The position numbers were made by a program, and so were the translations under genes. The notes beneath the pieces were generated by a model. It searched no databases. It was not told the DNA's origin and worked only from the letters and a program-made list of their open reading frames with translations. Positions 1 through 10,863 of a stretch of 64,000 nt of DNA are shown in pieces. Source of the stretch: Nageia nagi (taxonomy: Eukaryota; Pinophyta); contig JBITNC010000002.1 in assembly GCA_050084985.1 (NCBI GenBank), positions 22,196,001 through 22,260,000 on the forward strand, given 5' to 3'. The stretch's first letter is position 1. Each line of letters opens with the position of its first letter.

Positions 1-240
1 GGCCTTCTATTTACAGCCCAAAATCCCCCTTTGGATCACCCTTTTAACTAATGTACAAAGGCATGACATGACTACTCCCTTTTACCCAAGGGGCATGCTC
101 ATGACATGAAGTGTGGGACAAGTTACATTATCATATTCACTTAAATACTTAAGGTATCTAATGATACCCTTAAATATTAGTGAATTTACAAAGAGGATTA
201 TTACAAAACCTTTACAATAATCATTATACATTCCAACACA
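1..240 (-). mobile_element. Partial LTR of the main copia family, cut by the window edge
   Basis: This stretch matches the U3 half of the LTRs bounding elements 1-4: the TATA-like block near 5-15, the CTTAAATACTTAAGG palindrome-like block near 138-155, and the terminal ATTCCAACA at 232-240, which is the LTR start on the minus strand. The rest lies left of the window, so it may be a solo LTR or the 5' LTR of an element running left. Sequence to the right of 240 is not element-internal. Confidence 0.85.
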
Positions 241-473
241 TTTAATTCTATTAATGTGACCCAACTTTTCATTAATAATATTTTCAAACTTCATAGTATG
301 CCATCTACCATAGTTAACAATCAAGACCCAACCTTCACTAAAAACTTTTGGAAGGAATTCTTCAAGATTCAAGGAACCCAACTCAATATGAGTTCTGCAT
401 ATCACCTCTAGACCAATGGCCGGAATTAAATCATTAATAAGTGTTTAGATACTTATTTGTGTTGTTTCGTCTC

Positions 474-825
474 TGCAGAACCAGTTCATTAGGTTAATTG
501 GCTTCCCTTGGCGGAATGGTGGTATAACAGTTCATATCACATTGTTATCAAAATGATCCCTTATGAAGCATTGTATGGATAGACATCGTTTATTGTATCC
601 TCTTATGTTCCAAGAACCACTTGTCGTATCCTCTTATGTTCCAGGCAGCACAAATGTTCAAACGGTTGATGCAAAATTAACCATTTGGGCAAATATCATT
701 TGTCTTCTTCAAGAAAAATTACAAATTACTCAAAATCGCAAGAAATAAGCTAAATAGCAACTAGTCGAGAGGGAATTCCAAGAAGGCGATATGGTCTTTT
801 TGTGACTTCAACCATATCATCAAAA
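474..825 (+). pseudogene. Ty3/gypsy integrase C-terminal relic
   Basis: Read across frameshifts, the plus strand gives a Trp-Leu-Pro-x-Ala-Glu-Trp-Trp-Tyr-Asn block (about 496-530), then Lys-Met-x-Pro-Tyr-Glu-Ala-Leu-Tyr-Gly (about 551-580), and finally a Gly-Asp-Met-Val-Phe-Leu plus Leu-Gln-Pro-Tyr-His-Gln block (about 785-820). This is the order seen in the C-terminal half of Ty3/gypsy integrases. In-frame stops and a small internal direct duplication (about 595-652) show it is dead. No LTRs or other gypsy domains were found around it, so it is a truncated remnant. Confidence 0.7.
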
Positions 826-895
826 ATCATACATTAATATCTTTAAATATTTATACACAAGTTTTAACATTGATTATTTATATTTTTTGAAATTA

Positions 896-899
896 AAAA

Positions 900-955
<56 letters not shown>
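896..955. repeat. Poly(A) plus (TA)n microsatellite
   Basis: A run of A residues passes into an uninterrupted TA dinucleotide array of roughly 24 units. It is a simple-sequence repeat, with no element termini recognised next to it. Confidence 0.95.
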
Positions 956-957
<2 letters not shown>

Positions 958-2404
958 CATAAATTTTTGAAGTCGAAAGTAATTAAAAAATTAAATTTCA
1001 TATGTAATTTTGATGTGTATAATTTTGGTGAGAATATATATATGAAATCTCTTCGAGGTGAAAAGTTAAGATCAAATTTCATACTTCAAATGTAAAAGAA
1101 CTTAATATCAAATAATAGCTAGTGTATCTAAATATGTAAGGAAAATTGGAAAGAAGTGTGAAGATAAAACTTACAAGTTGATTAAAATAAAAAGGTAAAA
1201 GTAAAATATATTAACATCTATGAGAGATCACCCTATGTATGGGATGACTGCGGACGTTTGCATAAGTAGCTGACAAGGATTCCAATGCCCGGACGACTTC
1301 ATCTGCAAGAACTATCTTTTTTTATGTTTTTTCCAAAGATCAGTTGCGTACGTGACCTGTATCTACACTTTCGTGCCTTGCTCGCCACTCCAAGAAGCCT
1401 ATCCTTTACGAATCTGATTGCAGAAAAGGTTACCCAGTCCTCAAACCTTTTTCACATTCCTTCCTCTACGCATCTCACCAACTACTCCTCTGGACTGAGA
1501 ACCAATGTTGTTCGTTTGCCTGCCGACAAAAACATTTGAGACAAATACTAGAAGAGCAAGTCATGTCATATCCAAGGACTGTTCCCTGGTACATACCAAC
1601 ATACCAACCATTTGGTTATCATAGACTACTCTGCCGGCAAGAAATGAAAATTGCAGATAGCTCTTGTTAAACTGTTGGAAGCAAAAGGCGTCCACAGAAC
1701 CAGAGGTGCACAGATTCGTTTCAATTATATCTTCTGAAGAAGACCCTACACTCCTGGTTTCATAACACAATGATACGATCAGTAACATGATCATTGAAAT
1801 TACCATCTATTGCTGGACCAAATATAATAATAGAGACTAGGAATTAAACTCACATTACCATTGCTTGGACTTTAAGTTAGAAGGGACGGTGGTGTCCTCC
1901 AAGAATCGTGCTAAATTTCAGATATTTTAAGCATCTGAAGTGAATGCCCTCATCATCCCAAACACTAGAAAGTGCAACAGAATCTTGGTGAAAATGGCAG
2001 CAAATAAATGCTTGAAAAGACCTGTTGCAAGTTTTAAGAGTCAATGTTGGCATCGGCGATTCCACAGTTAGCTGAGAGTCATAGCCAGGTACATTAACAC
2101 AAGAGGAACGAAAGCAGCCTGAACTGTTGCATCTAAATCAGCATTTGCCACAAAAATTGGAAATTTTATACGGCAACTTGTATAATATAATCCTTGAAAA
2201 AGAGACTTCAGAATAATCAAAACTCAGACATCAGATCATACACGAGTGATGATAGCATGCCAGATTTCGACCACCGTGTACAAATACAACTCTGCATAAA
2301 ATGATGAAAAAGATTTCTGCTCTCTTAAGTACAGGGTAATGTTCAGCCATTTACTTTATACATTCCATATAACTTCTAGTTTAGACAGTATAAGATTATC
2401 TTAC
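956..2404. other. Gene-flanking DNA without a recognised gene
   Basis: The stretch is moderately AT-rich and less degenerate than the transposon core. Two short minus-strand reading frames (1561-1806 and 1877-2065) and a plus-strand one (1285-1539) are open but match no family I recognise. Splice-like signals near 2120 and 2041 on the minus strand leave open that these are exons of an unrecognised transcript or the 3' region of the BYPASS1-like gene. Confidence 0.4.
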
Positions 2405-2545
2405 TGTGACAAAACGATAAGAATCTAACGAAAAACATTGATAACCCCATAAGCAGCACATATGACCAAAGTAAGCGAAAGCAGACAACCCTGTTGTCAA
2501 TAGGAACATCTTGTGTAGCCAGAACATCTGATCTAAACCAGCAGC
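2405..2545 (-). other. Possible internal exon of an unidentified minus-strand transcript
   Basis: On the minus strand a good acceptor (pyrimidine-rich, ending GTGCAG before 2545) and a donor matching GTAAGATA after 2405 enclose 141 bp. Two of the three frames are open through it, one giving a hydrophobic segment. No family was recognised. It lies downstream of the BYPASS1-like stop codon, so it could belong to an extended 3' UTR or to another gene. The claim rests on splice-site shape and open frames only. Confidence 0.22.
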
Positions 2546-3466
2546 CTGCACCAAAATATTGACATGTATACTCTCAAGTCATTGTATCTAGCACAACATC
2601 ATAAGAATCAATTACTGTTAAACAAGACACAAACAATGGTACAAAATATGAATTAAAAACTGCGGTCACAAAACAGAATTCAAATTAAATCGTTTTCAAC
2701 TATGAAAAGAATATATTGTAGTAAAATATTGAACTAGTAGGACTGATAGATCAGGCTATATGGATAGGGCACCAACACTGTTCCATGGGAAGTCCAACGT
2801 CAGAAGCCCTAGCCAATCCATTTTTTGAAGACAATGAATACATCTATCCTCCCATTAAGGTAATTTTGAAATAATTGTAGGAGCTATATAAAAAGATAAT
2901 TTGGAAGAGGAGGAACAGTATGGAAAAAGAAATTCTTTTTTATGTGAGCAACCAGGAAAGTCAATCTGGTTTAAGCCTCATCTTTTGCATAAACATTCTC
3001 TAGGAATATCAAGTATTTGCTTGAAAGGTGGATGTATTTTTATTTTATTCTTCAAAGCATCTTTTTGTATGAGAAGTCTACATACCACCACCACAACAGC
3101 AAAAAGAAAAGAGTTGCAGACTATATAGCAGAGATTATATTGAATAATATTGAAATACAAATTTTTACAAATAGCATATATTATGAATATTGATATTATG
3201 GTGGATAATAACATGCCTTTTCCCCTCCCACTGAAACAAAGCTTCCAAATCCCTTTTTGGTAAAATTCAAATATTACAACTCTCTCCGCACAAGATAATA
3301 TGATTACAAAAGCAATACAACCCATCTCCCAACAGCAACATACACAACATCTGAAACACACAGAACTGATGGTTCGGTAGATGTAACCATTTCTGAAGGA
3401 TGTTGAAGTTATTACGAACAACCCAAAGATACAATAATGACACAGCAAGATTTCCATTTCTCTTGT
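2546..3466. other. Downstream flank / probable 3' UTR of the BYPASS1-like gene
   Basis: No independent coding sequence is supported here. The minus-strand frames at 2978-3457 and 3267-3470 lie immediately after the BYPASS1-like stop codon and encode Cys/Phe-rich, low-information peptides, as expected of 3' UTR read in chance frames. Confidence 0.45.
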
Positions 3467-4576
3467 TCACTTATTAGCAGAATCAGCTTCCTTAAACACA
3501 TTTTCATTTCCAGTTAATCTGAGGCTATCAAGCAACGCATTTCTGCAATTTAGAACAATCTGAAAGAAGTCATTAACCTTTTGGGTGAGGGGATCTGTCC
3601 CTTGGGTGAGCAATTCCACACTCTGCCTTAATTCTTGAATATCAATTTTCATCTGTTCAGACTCCCTTGATTCTTGGAAAATATTGGAATATACACTTCG
3701 AATGGCTGCATCCCGGATCTCTAACTCCTTCAAAATTGCTGTGTCCCCAAAATTGGCCTTTATTTCTTGATGAACCTCCTTCTGCAAACTCATGAATGTT
3801 GTAGACCACATGAATTGATCAGGAATCTGCAATTCAATCAAGGGCGCAAGGGACCCAGAAAGGGCAGTTGCTACCACACTGCAAACAAATATAGTTGTAG
3901 CCTTGACACCATGCATGGCCCTCAAAAGAACTTTTCCTTTGGATGACAATTTCACCTTGCCAAACTGAAGGCTGTTGCTCAAACCCTTAAGTATAGATGT
4001 GCAATTTTCAATCTTGCCATTCCTGATAGTATTTGCACCATTTTTGCTTATACCCTTGAGATTTGTTTGCTCTACTAATTCCAGTAGAGAATCCTTGGCA
4101 CGGGACAACTTTTCTGAAGGTGGGTTGCCATCTGAAAAATCCAGCATATGCAACACATACTGGATTAGAAGCTGGGACTCTTGAAGCCTGGAGATTTCTG
4201 AATTTAGTGCAATACAAATGTCCATCAGCTTAAGAGTATCGTCTAAATATTGGTCCATCCATTTCTCGTCCCATTCTGTTGCAGGAAATTGCAGATCCGC
4301 AATAAGAGGCTTCAGATCCTTGTGTGTTAGACACAAAACTTCCAAGGCTTGCTGCAACCATGATATATTCAGAAAGCCCTTCGGATTCTTGGGCTTGAGC
4401 TGTTTTAATCTTTCTGTCAAGGTGGCCTCAAAGGCATTTAATGTTTGATTAACCTTCGACGATCGATCCGGTGACCTTTTGGAAGATCGTTCAGGTGACC
4501 CCCTTTTGGGCCCAACCATCCTGAAGGTATTTGTAAAGTATGGGAACATGGAATGGCCATCATGTGGGCGACTCAT
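3467..4576 (-). CDS. BPS1-like: BYPASS1-like protein (BPS1/DUF793 family), complete, single coding exon
   Basis: The gene encodes 369 residues ending at TGA 3467-3469. The start is the ATG at 4576, giving Met-Ser-Arg-Pro-His-Asp; plant BPS1 proteins begin in the same way, and the open frame upstream (to 4600) lies across a splice acceptor. Visible features: a Ser/Pro/Arg-rich stretch at residues 25-40; the family core with Ala-Phe-Glu-Ala-Thr-Leu at 48-53 and Glu-Trp-Asp-Glu-Lys-Trp at 101-106; helical segments to about 175; a hydrophobic, possibly membrane-associated segment at about 226-248; and a C-terminal coiled-coil-prone region at about 300-345. The length fits the family. In Arabidopsis BPS1 restrains a root-derived mobile signal that represses shoot growth; the biochemical activity is unknown. 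The frame is undisrupted and codon use differs clearly from the surrounding AT-rich repeats. Orthology to one specific paralogue is not established. Confidence 0.9.
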   Translation of the reverse strand: MSRPHDGHSMFPYFTNTFRMVGPKRGSPERSSKRSPDRSSKVNQTLNAFEATLTERLKQLKPKNPKGFLNISWLQQALEVLCLTHKDLKPLIADLQFPATEWDEKWMDQYLDDTLKLMDICIALNSEISRLQESQLLIQYVLHMLDFSDGNPPSEKLSRAKDSLLELVEQTNLKGISKNGANTIRNGKIENCTSILKGLSNSLQFGKVKLSSKGKVLLRAMHGVKATTIFVCSVVATALSGSLAPLIELQIPDQFMWSTTFMSLQKEVHQEIKANFGDTAILKELEIRDAAIRSVYSNIFQESRESEQMKIDIQELRQSVELLTQGTDPLTQKVNDFFQIVLNCRNALLDSLRLTGNENVFKEADSANK

Positions 4577-5710
4577 GGCTGAATCTGTGCCAGAACACAC
4601 AAAAAAAGCGATTCAGATCCAAAACTAAATCGGCAGCACAACCAAAGCTTTCGTAACCAGGGCTTATGGACTTTGAATGCACGAAAATTTATAGGGTATA
4701 ACTGCAGCTAAGGTCGGTACGGATACCCGAAGCCTTGCTCCGCTGCGATTTTCACACAATTTTCTAGTACTCCTGATGATTACGCAAACTTTGTTGATTG
4801 GTTTGAGGGTCTTTGTCTACACACCTACCGGTAGCTAGAGTGCTAAGCTCGTGAAGAAATTTCTACGCCAAATTTATGTCAGCTAATGGCCTTTTCTTAA
4901 CTGCATCCAAAGACAAGAAACCACCAGTAGATAAAGATTTGCGATATTTAATAAGCAATCCTGCCAAAGTTGACCACTTTATTGGATATTTCTTTACAAC
5001 GACTAAACACATTCAACCACTAAGGATGACATGCATACCAGCCATCAAAAAGGAAAACGTCAGAGATCTGCGAAGTATACCATACGTTACAACTATTTCT
5101 CACAAGAATGACAAAGTTGCTTAGGATGTAATCGCATGCCCAAAAAAAACAAAGCATAACAGCAATAAAAAACAGCAAGAATCGTCCCAATATTCCTGGC
5201 CTAGGCTGCCCAAGCGGCTAATCAAACCAATCAAACACTTGGAAAAGCTAACGGATCAAACACTTGGAAAGCGTCACGTTTTGCTTTGCTTCAGGATCCT
5301 AAATATTTAGAAAGTTGTAATTTCCAGTCCAAGCACATGAGAGGAAGCTGGTATGAGGAAAAGCAGATATTTCAAGGGCGAAGAAGCCTTTAAAAATATA
5401 AGTTCAAGAGTCACTCCCTTACCAATTCCAAACACAAATTTGGTTAAGATATAGCAGAGAAGCTTAACTTCTTGAATTTCAATTGTTCTAACCAAACTTA
5501 CCAGCCTTGCGCCAAAAACGCGTCCTAGACATTCTGAAGGCACAAAACGACGCATCTAGAGGGATCGAGAGCACGAGAGCCTTTCTACTACATAAAAAAA
5601 TAAAAAAGAAATGAAAAAAATCCAACGCTCATGCGACTCATTCAAACCATAAAATAAAATAAGCAAATCTTTTAACAAGAAAAAGAAAAAGTATAAGATA
5701 AGTAAATCTT

Positions 5711-5842
5711 CATTGGAAATCAAGATCGAGGCGTCTGTAAAGAAAAAGAAGCAGCATTTACCCAAAATGTACAAAATAACAACACTTGGATCACAATTTT
5801 GAGCAAGAAAGCCTGACTTACCACAGCATGAATAAAACGATC
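5711..5842 (-). repeat. Direct duplication in the BYPASS1-like leader, copy A
   Basis: This is a diverged direct repeat of 6006-6136. It includes a donor after ...GCTGTG, a short intron, and an acceptor before ACGCCT. Several substitutions and small indels separate the copies. Confidence 0.75.
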
Positions 5843-6005
5843 ATCAGTCTTTTGAAAAAATAAATTAACAGCCACAAAATCTAGAGAGAAATGCTGGAAA
5901 ATTGGAATCACAAAATATTTAACAAAACAAAAATTAAAAAAAAAAAAAAAAATCGAAAAAACACTGAAATTAACAGCCACTAATATGAACAAATCTTCTT
6001 TCTCA

Positions 6006-6136
6006 CATGGAAAATCAAGATCAAGGCGTCTGTACAGGAAAACAGAATGCATTTCGCCAAAATGTACAAAAAACAACATTCAGATTATAATTCTAAGCAG
6101 AGAACCTTAACATACCACAGCATGCACAGTACGATC
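6006..6136 (-). repeat. Direct duplication in the BYPASS1-like leader, copy B
   Basis: This is the partner of 5711-5842. It carries the upstream version of the same donor-intron-acceptor block. The second copy creates an additional short intron in the predicted leader. Confidence 0.75.
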
Positions 6137-6210
6137 TTCGATTTTTCTTCCGTTCTAGAGCTCTCCTTCTCCGAAACCCTAATTTCTCTCGTCTGAAACC
6201 CTAAGTTCTC

Positions 6211-6660
6211 ACATGAATCAGATATTTTAGTTTCCTTTTAAGGTCCGTGCACGCCGTCCACGGGTTTCAAACAGGGGACCTACAAAACCGACTTTGACAT
6301 CCACAGATACCACCACGGTTGCGTGTATTCTTACCAACAGAGAATACCGCTTTTAATATCCCTGTATTTCTCCACGGTGGGAAAGTCGTTGCGTATCCAC
6401 GTAAGCAACGAACTAGTGCTGGAACCTGCACGTCGTATAATCGACCAGTGTGAGCACGCAACGTGTTATTTCCCGAAGTTTCCAGGAATTTGAGAGATTC
6501 CATCTAATTAAATAATAGTAAGTAAATAGTTTTAGCCGTTTTCAACGGCGGAGGGCGGCCGGGAGCCACGACCACGCGGCAAGGTCACACCTTCCAATAG
6601 TCGTTAACAGTCACGTGTGTCGTATCAATCTGACGATCAAGATCGAATTAGGATTTATGC
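6211..6660 (-). promoter_or_regulatory. GC-richer upstream region, probable promoter of the BYPASS1-like gene
   Basis: Base composition rises sharply relative to both sides, with a GGCGG-rich stretch near 6547-6560 and CACGTG-type sequence near 6612. It lies directly upstream of the predicted transcription start. The open frame at 6267-6503 has no recognisable homology and is taken as chance in GC-rich DNA. No sharp TATA box was identified. Confidence 0.4.
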
Positions 6661-9430
6661 TTTAAAATATGCGAGGCGTGAACAACACGCTTTGGGAATG
6701 GGATAAAGAGAGAAAGATGAGGAATAGGACGCCATGGACTAGCACGGGCGTTACGGGACTCATTGTCGGTCACCCCAAATGGATGGGTAAGCTCACGTGG
6801 CCTGAATTTGCAGATCTACGGTTGAAAATGCACAAGCCCATGCTGATTATGTTAGATGTGCAGGGATTTATTATAGTAGTTTTTAATGCGGAGGACAGTC
6901 GTCATGAAACTTTTTAATGGGATTTATGTGGCAATCAATCTTTTTTTTTTTTTTTTGTTTCTATTGTCATTCTCATTCTCATTTGATGTCTTTTAGTTAC
7001 TATAGGAATGATATGTTGGGTATATTATTGAATATGATATAAGAAATTAAATTTATAATGTTGCATTCAATGATATGAGAGAAGTGGGAAGATAAAACTT
7101 TCAAGTTGAAAAAGGGAAGTTTCATGTTCAAAACTCTACCCCCTCACATCATGTGGATATGCTAAGTCCAACCAATGGGTGATCATGTTGGCATGGATGA
7201 GGCCAAGTACAATTCCCAAATGACTTTGACCAAAGAGAACCCCTTGGAATCTAATTCCAAGAAATTGGCTCTAAGGTTGGTTTCATCAAAAAAAAATTTA
7301 TGATGTTGAAACACATAAGAGGATATTACATTATGATTGAAGGTAAAAAATTAAATATTAAATATTTGGGTAGGAGTACTCTTTAGGATTCATCTCTAGG
7401 ATTAAGTGGTCTTCTTTTTAATCGTGGTTTTTTTGTAAGATCGAGTCATGTATTTATCATTAGAGAATGCTCACATATTTATGCAATGATTTGAATCTTG
7501 GATTTTTTTATAGAAGAGTCAAAGTGTAAACCAATGTGTTGTTCCTTAAGCGATTATAATTGAAGGTAATTTTTTGAAGGGGTTATAATTTTCATTATAG
7601 TAGTTTTCAAAGTTTGGTAATGATACCATCTAAAATTTACTTATTCAATAATTTGAAAATACTTGTGATTAGCTTCAACATTATATCTCAATGTGTTATT
7701 CCTTAAGTGATTATAATTGAAGGTAATTTTTTGAAGGGCTTATAATTTTCATTGTAGCAGTTTTCAAAGTTTGGTATTGATACCATCTAAAATGTACTTC
7801 TTATTTAATAATTTGAAAATACTTGTGATTAGCTTCAACTTATATCTTTATAAGTTGGTTAAATTCTTTCTAAAGATAGTTTATATGTTTAGGCTAATTT
7901 CAATTGAAGCTCCTATGGAATTAAATTAGATGTTGACTAATGGTGTTATTATTAACTATGATCTTCAATATGTATCTATTTCTTTCTTTTTTTTTCATTG
8001 GATAAAATATTGTTGTTTCCAACTTTTCTACCTTATAAATTTCAATATGATTATAATTTTCTAGTTTACCATTGCCTTTGCAATCATTATGGAGCATCTA
8101 GCTAAACCCTTAGGTTATTTTATTTGCCATGAGCAATCTCAATTTTTCTTATCTGGCCTTGATAATATATTTGCATTAAAATTAATTTATCTTAAGATTT
8201 GAAAGAGCATGTGGATGTCCAAGTTGATTCCTATTACTATCAATAATGAGTAATTTATATTAGATTATGTTATACTTAATTTTGTTCTTAATCCCAAGAT
8301 CATAAGATACGTGACTACTCCTACTTAGTGAGAGGTTTAAGTCCAACACAATCCAATTGGTACTTAATCTTATGATTGGGATTGCCATTACGAATGGTTG
8401 AATAATTATTTTCAATAAAAAAAGTTGGTTCTAACCCTTATTTTAATCAACCTATTTTACCAGTACCCTTTGAAGTTTTTAAACTCAATATTTTTAATCT
8501 ACCACAATCATTCTAATAAGAAGATCAAGGATTAAAACTTAAAATTCTTGTAATAAAACATTTATATCTCATCATAATTGACATCTCCATTGCTAAACTT
8601 AACCTTGTTTTAAATTTAAAAAAATATCTTACTTGTTTTCCAACACCATTGTTGAGCTACAAGTTAACGCTAGTGCTAAATACTTGATCCACGATAATGT
8701 TGAGCTATGGACTTGTTTTGAAATAAAATCTTCATAATAAGTTTAGTTTCCAAAGTATTGTTTAGAATGACTAAAATAGTGGATAGAAACATAACAGGTT
8801 AAAAAATCAATATAAGGCAAAATGGTAAAATTGGCTTCAAGTTATCAAATAATCTCAATACAAAATTTCAAGTGCAAATCAAAAACATCAGTATATCTCA
8901 CATATTCAAAATAATTCAAGACAAGGGAAAAAAATTTCAAAGAAAAAAGCTTAGATAAATTTACGCTAGTGCTAGGTTTTTAATTGTATTTTTATAAATT
9001 CTTAGAATTTAAGACTTGGGGATGTCCTCAAGCATCTCAAATGAAGTGACACTTGATCATTACCTCTTTTCTTTCAATACACTATTGCTACTATCCATGT
9101 TCATGTTTATTACTATGATAATCTATGATTGCACTTTGACAACATATATCCTAATGATTCATATGATGACTATTATGATATTCATATTGTTATGATCATT
9201 GTTGTGTTCATTTTTCTCATTAACTTCTTGATGGTACACAAGGCAAAGGGTACCCAAATCATAGTTCCATTATGACAATCACTCACTCGCTAATCGCATT
9301 GGTATTTAGCTGATTAAGAACCACATGGTTCTAACATTCTCAAAAAGAGATGTGTTGTTCTAATGACCCTTCATTAGTTGGGGAATTAAACATTATGCCT
9401 TTCTTGGTTAGGTTTTGAGGTCTCATAACT
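6661..9430. other. AT-rich intergenic DNA
   Basis: No coding sequence or complete mobile element is supported. The start (6669-6917) is open on the plus strand but matches nothing I recognise. The block contains a tandem duplication at 7532-7846 and many homopolymer runs. A short stretch near 7080-7125 resembles 1148-1185, which suggests an old dispersed repeat. Confidence 0.6.
7532..7846. repeat. Tandem duplication, 157-bp period, two copies
   Basis: Copies start at 7532 and 7689 with the same CAATGTGTT and run in parallel to the TTATATC near 7846. About ten substitutions and a small insertion separate them. No coding potential is seen. Confidence 0.9.
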
Positions 9431-9640
9431 TGTTGGTGCATCCATCTATTTGTTCTCGAACCCGACCCATATCTTTCATAGTATTAAGTATGGCCTTCGA
9501 TACCTTAAAGCTTTCTATGGTATTTAAAGTTATCAATATGATATGGGATTATAACTCTTAAACCCTATATGTATTTATTATTGGTCACATTAATGAAATG
9601 TTAAATCTTGGCTCATTTCTCCAATATAGTATCAGAGCTC
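9431..9640 (+). repeat. H0 5' LTR remnant and primer binding site
   Basis: The end of this LTR (about 9530-9623) matches the 3' LTR of H0 at about 41190-41284, including CACATTAATGAAATGTTAA and a final CATTTCTCCA. TAGTATCAGAGC at 9627-9638 is one base from the complement of the initiator tRNA-Met 3' end. The LTR start is poorly defined. Confidence 0.65.
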
Positions 9641-10349
9641 CACACTTGGTGAGAGATTTCCCTTGCTTCCAAAAGCAAGTGTGAAAAACTTCTTGCCTTG
9701 AGATCCTATGAGAAAAATCATTGCACGACTTGTGTAAGAAAGCTCCATGGTCACTCTTCTCCTTCTCATTAGTTTGCCATGAAAATGGTTTGCCATTAGT
9801 AATGAACTATGTGGGGCTTGAAGGCTGCCATTAGTCACCTATTTGCCAAAAAATAATTTGCAAACCATCTTGCTTTGTTAGAATAAATCTACACTTACAA
9901 ACCATTAGTGTGTTGCAAAGACATAAGGAACCCCAAACAAAGTTAAAAAATATTAAAATTATTAGAATGTACTAGCATTTGTAAGTAGCCACCTTACCAA
10001 TGGAGAAATCTTTGCATTGAATACCTAACATATAGCTCACTCCTCACCAACTAGCCTCCTCTCGCAGCATACTTTACCACTTATGTGCACCTCCTCTCTC
10101 ATGCGACCTTTGCCTAATGCCCGAGGAAAGCCTTTTTGGAAATATATCCTATTCCATTAAAAATGCCTTAATCAACCATTATTGTTACAAAGCATAGAAA
10201 GTAGTGTACTCTTGTATTTATAGTTAGCAGAATGGTGCATTGCATGCTTCTCTCAACATGATCCTCCTCTACTCCTCCAGCTTGTATAAGTTTTCCAACC
10301 CACACATTTTTAAAGACTACTGAAAAGTTTAATTGATCTAGAAAAAAAC

Positions 10350-10850
10350 TAAAGGAACTAACACTTACAAGATAATTTCTAATCTACCAAGATCACATGA
10401 AAGCTCTCAATTCACATCTAACTATCACACAAAGCAATTTCACAAAGATAACATAAGATGTAATTGGTTCCTCCACCTAGGAGTACATCCACTAATTAGA
10501 TCTTTACTTTAATCACAAATACAACTCTCTTACAATCCTCCTAATCTCAACTCCTACACTTCTATCCTATAGCATAACTTTACTCCATAATTTGTATGTG
10601 ATCACAAAGAAGGAGCCTTCTATTTATAGGCCAAAATCTCTCTTTGGATCACCCTTTTATCCAATGTACAAAAGCATGACATGCACATCCTTTTACCAAA
10701 GGGGCATGCTCATGACTTGGAGTGTAGGACAAGTTACATTATCATATTCACTTAAATACTTAAGGTATCAAATGATACCTTTAGGTATTAGTGAACTTAC
10801 ATAGAAGATTCAATACAAACCTTTACAATAATGCATTATACATTCCAACA
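10350..10850 (-). repeat. Element 1 3' LTR
   Basis: This 501-bp partner of 19047-19547 has its terminal dinucleotide mutated (TTCCTTTA instead of TTCCTTCA). The flank is the AAAAC target duplication. Confidence 0.95.
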
Positions 10851-10863
10851 CTCCCCCTTAATT
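10851..10863 (-). promoter_or_regulatory. Element 1 polypurine tract
   Basis: The minus strand reads AATTAAGGGGGAG directly before the 3' LTR. It is the plus-strand DNA primer site, and the same tract precedes the 3' LTRs of elements 2 and 4, with one base changed in element 3. Confidence 0.9.

Larger units (their letters stand above)
4577..6210 (-). promoter_or_regulatory. Spliced 5' leader of the BYPASS1-like gene (inferred)
   Basis: Minus-strand splice signals suggest leader exons 6116 to about 6210, 5822-6029, 5502-5734 and 4577-4584. The introns would be 6030-6115 (86 bp), 5735-5821 (87 bp) and 4585-5501 (917 bp). Donors read GTATGTTA, GTAAGTCA and GTAAGTTT; acceptors end TACAG, TACAG and CACAG. 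The last acceptor lies 8 bp before the ATG at 4576. Two TTAGGGTTT motifs near 6178-6205 are of the kind common in plant 5' UTRs and place the transcription start near 6200-6240. Exon usage is predicted from consensus and from the duplicated layout, not from transcripts. Confidence 0.5.

Noticed and set aside
2978-3457. Minus-strand frame of 159 residues, hydrophobic and Cys-rich
   Set aside because: It lies directly after the BYPASS1-like stop, has no recognisable domain, and reads like 3' UTR.
4577-4600. Upstream extension of the BYPASS1-like frame to a GTG at 4600
   Set aside because: GTG is not a usual plant start. The segment spans a strong splice acceptor (CACAG before 4584), and the Met-Ser-Arg-Pro start at 4576 matches the family.
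6170-6210. Telomere-like AAACCCTAA motifs
   Set aside because: Only two isolated copies occur. They fit telo-box motifs in plant leaders, not an interstitial telomere array.
6267-6503. Minus-strand frame of 78 residues in the GC-rich promoter region
   Set aside because: No homology was recognised, and open frames are common by chance in GC-richer DNA upstream of a gene.
9627-9638. tRNA-Met gene suggested by TATCAGAGC
   Set aside because: Only about 12 bases match the tRNA 3' end and no cloverleaf follows. It is a retrotransposon primer site, as at 19034, 39305 and 42078.
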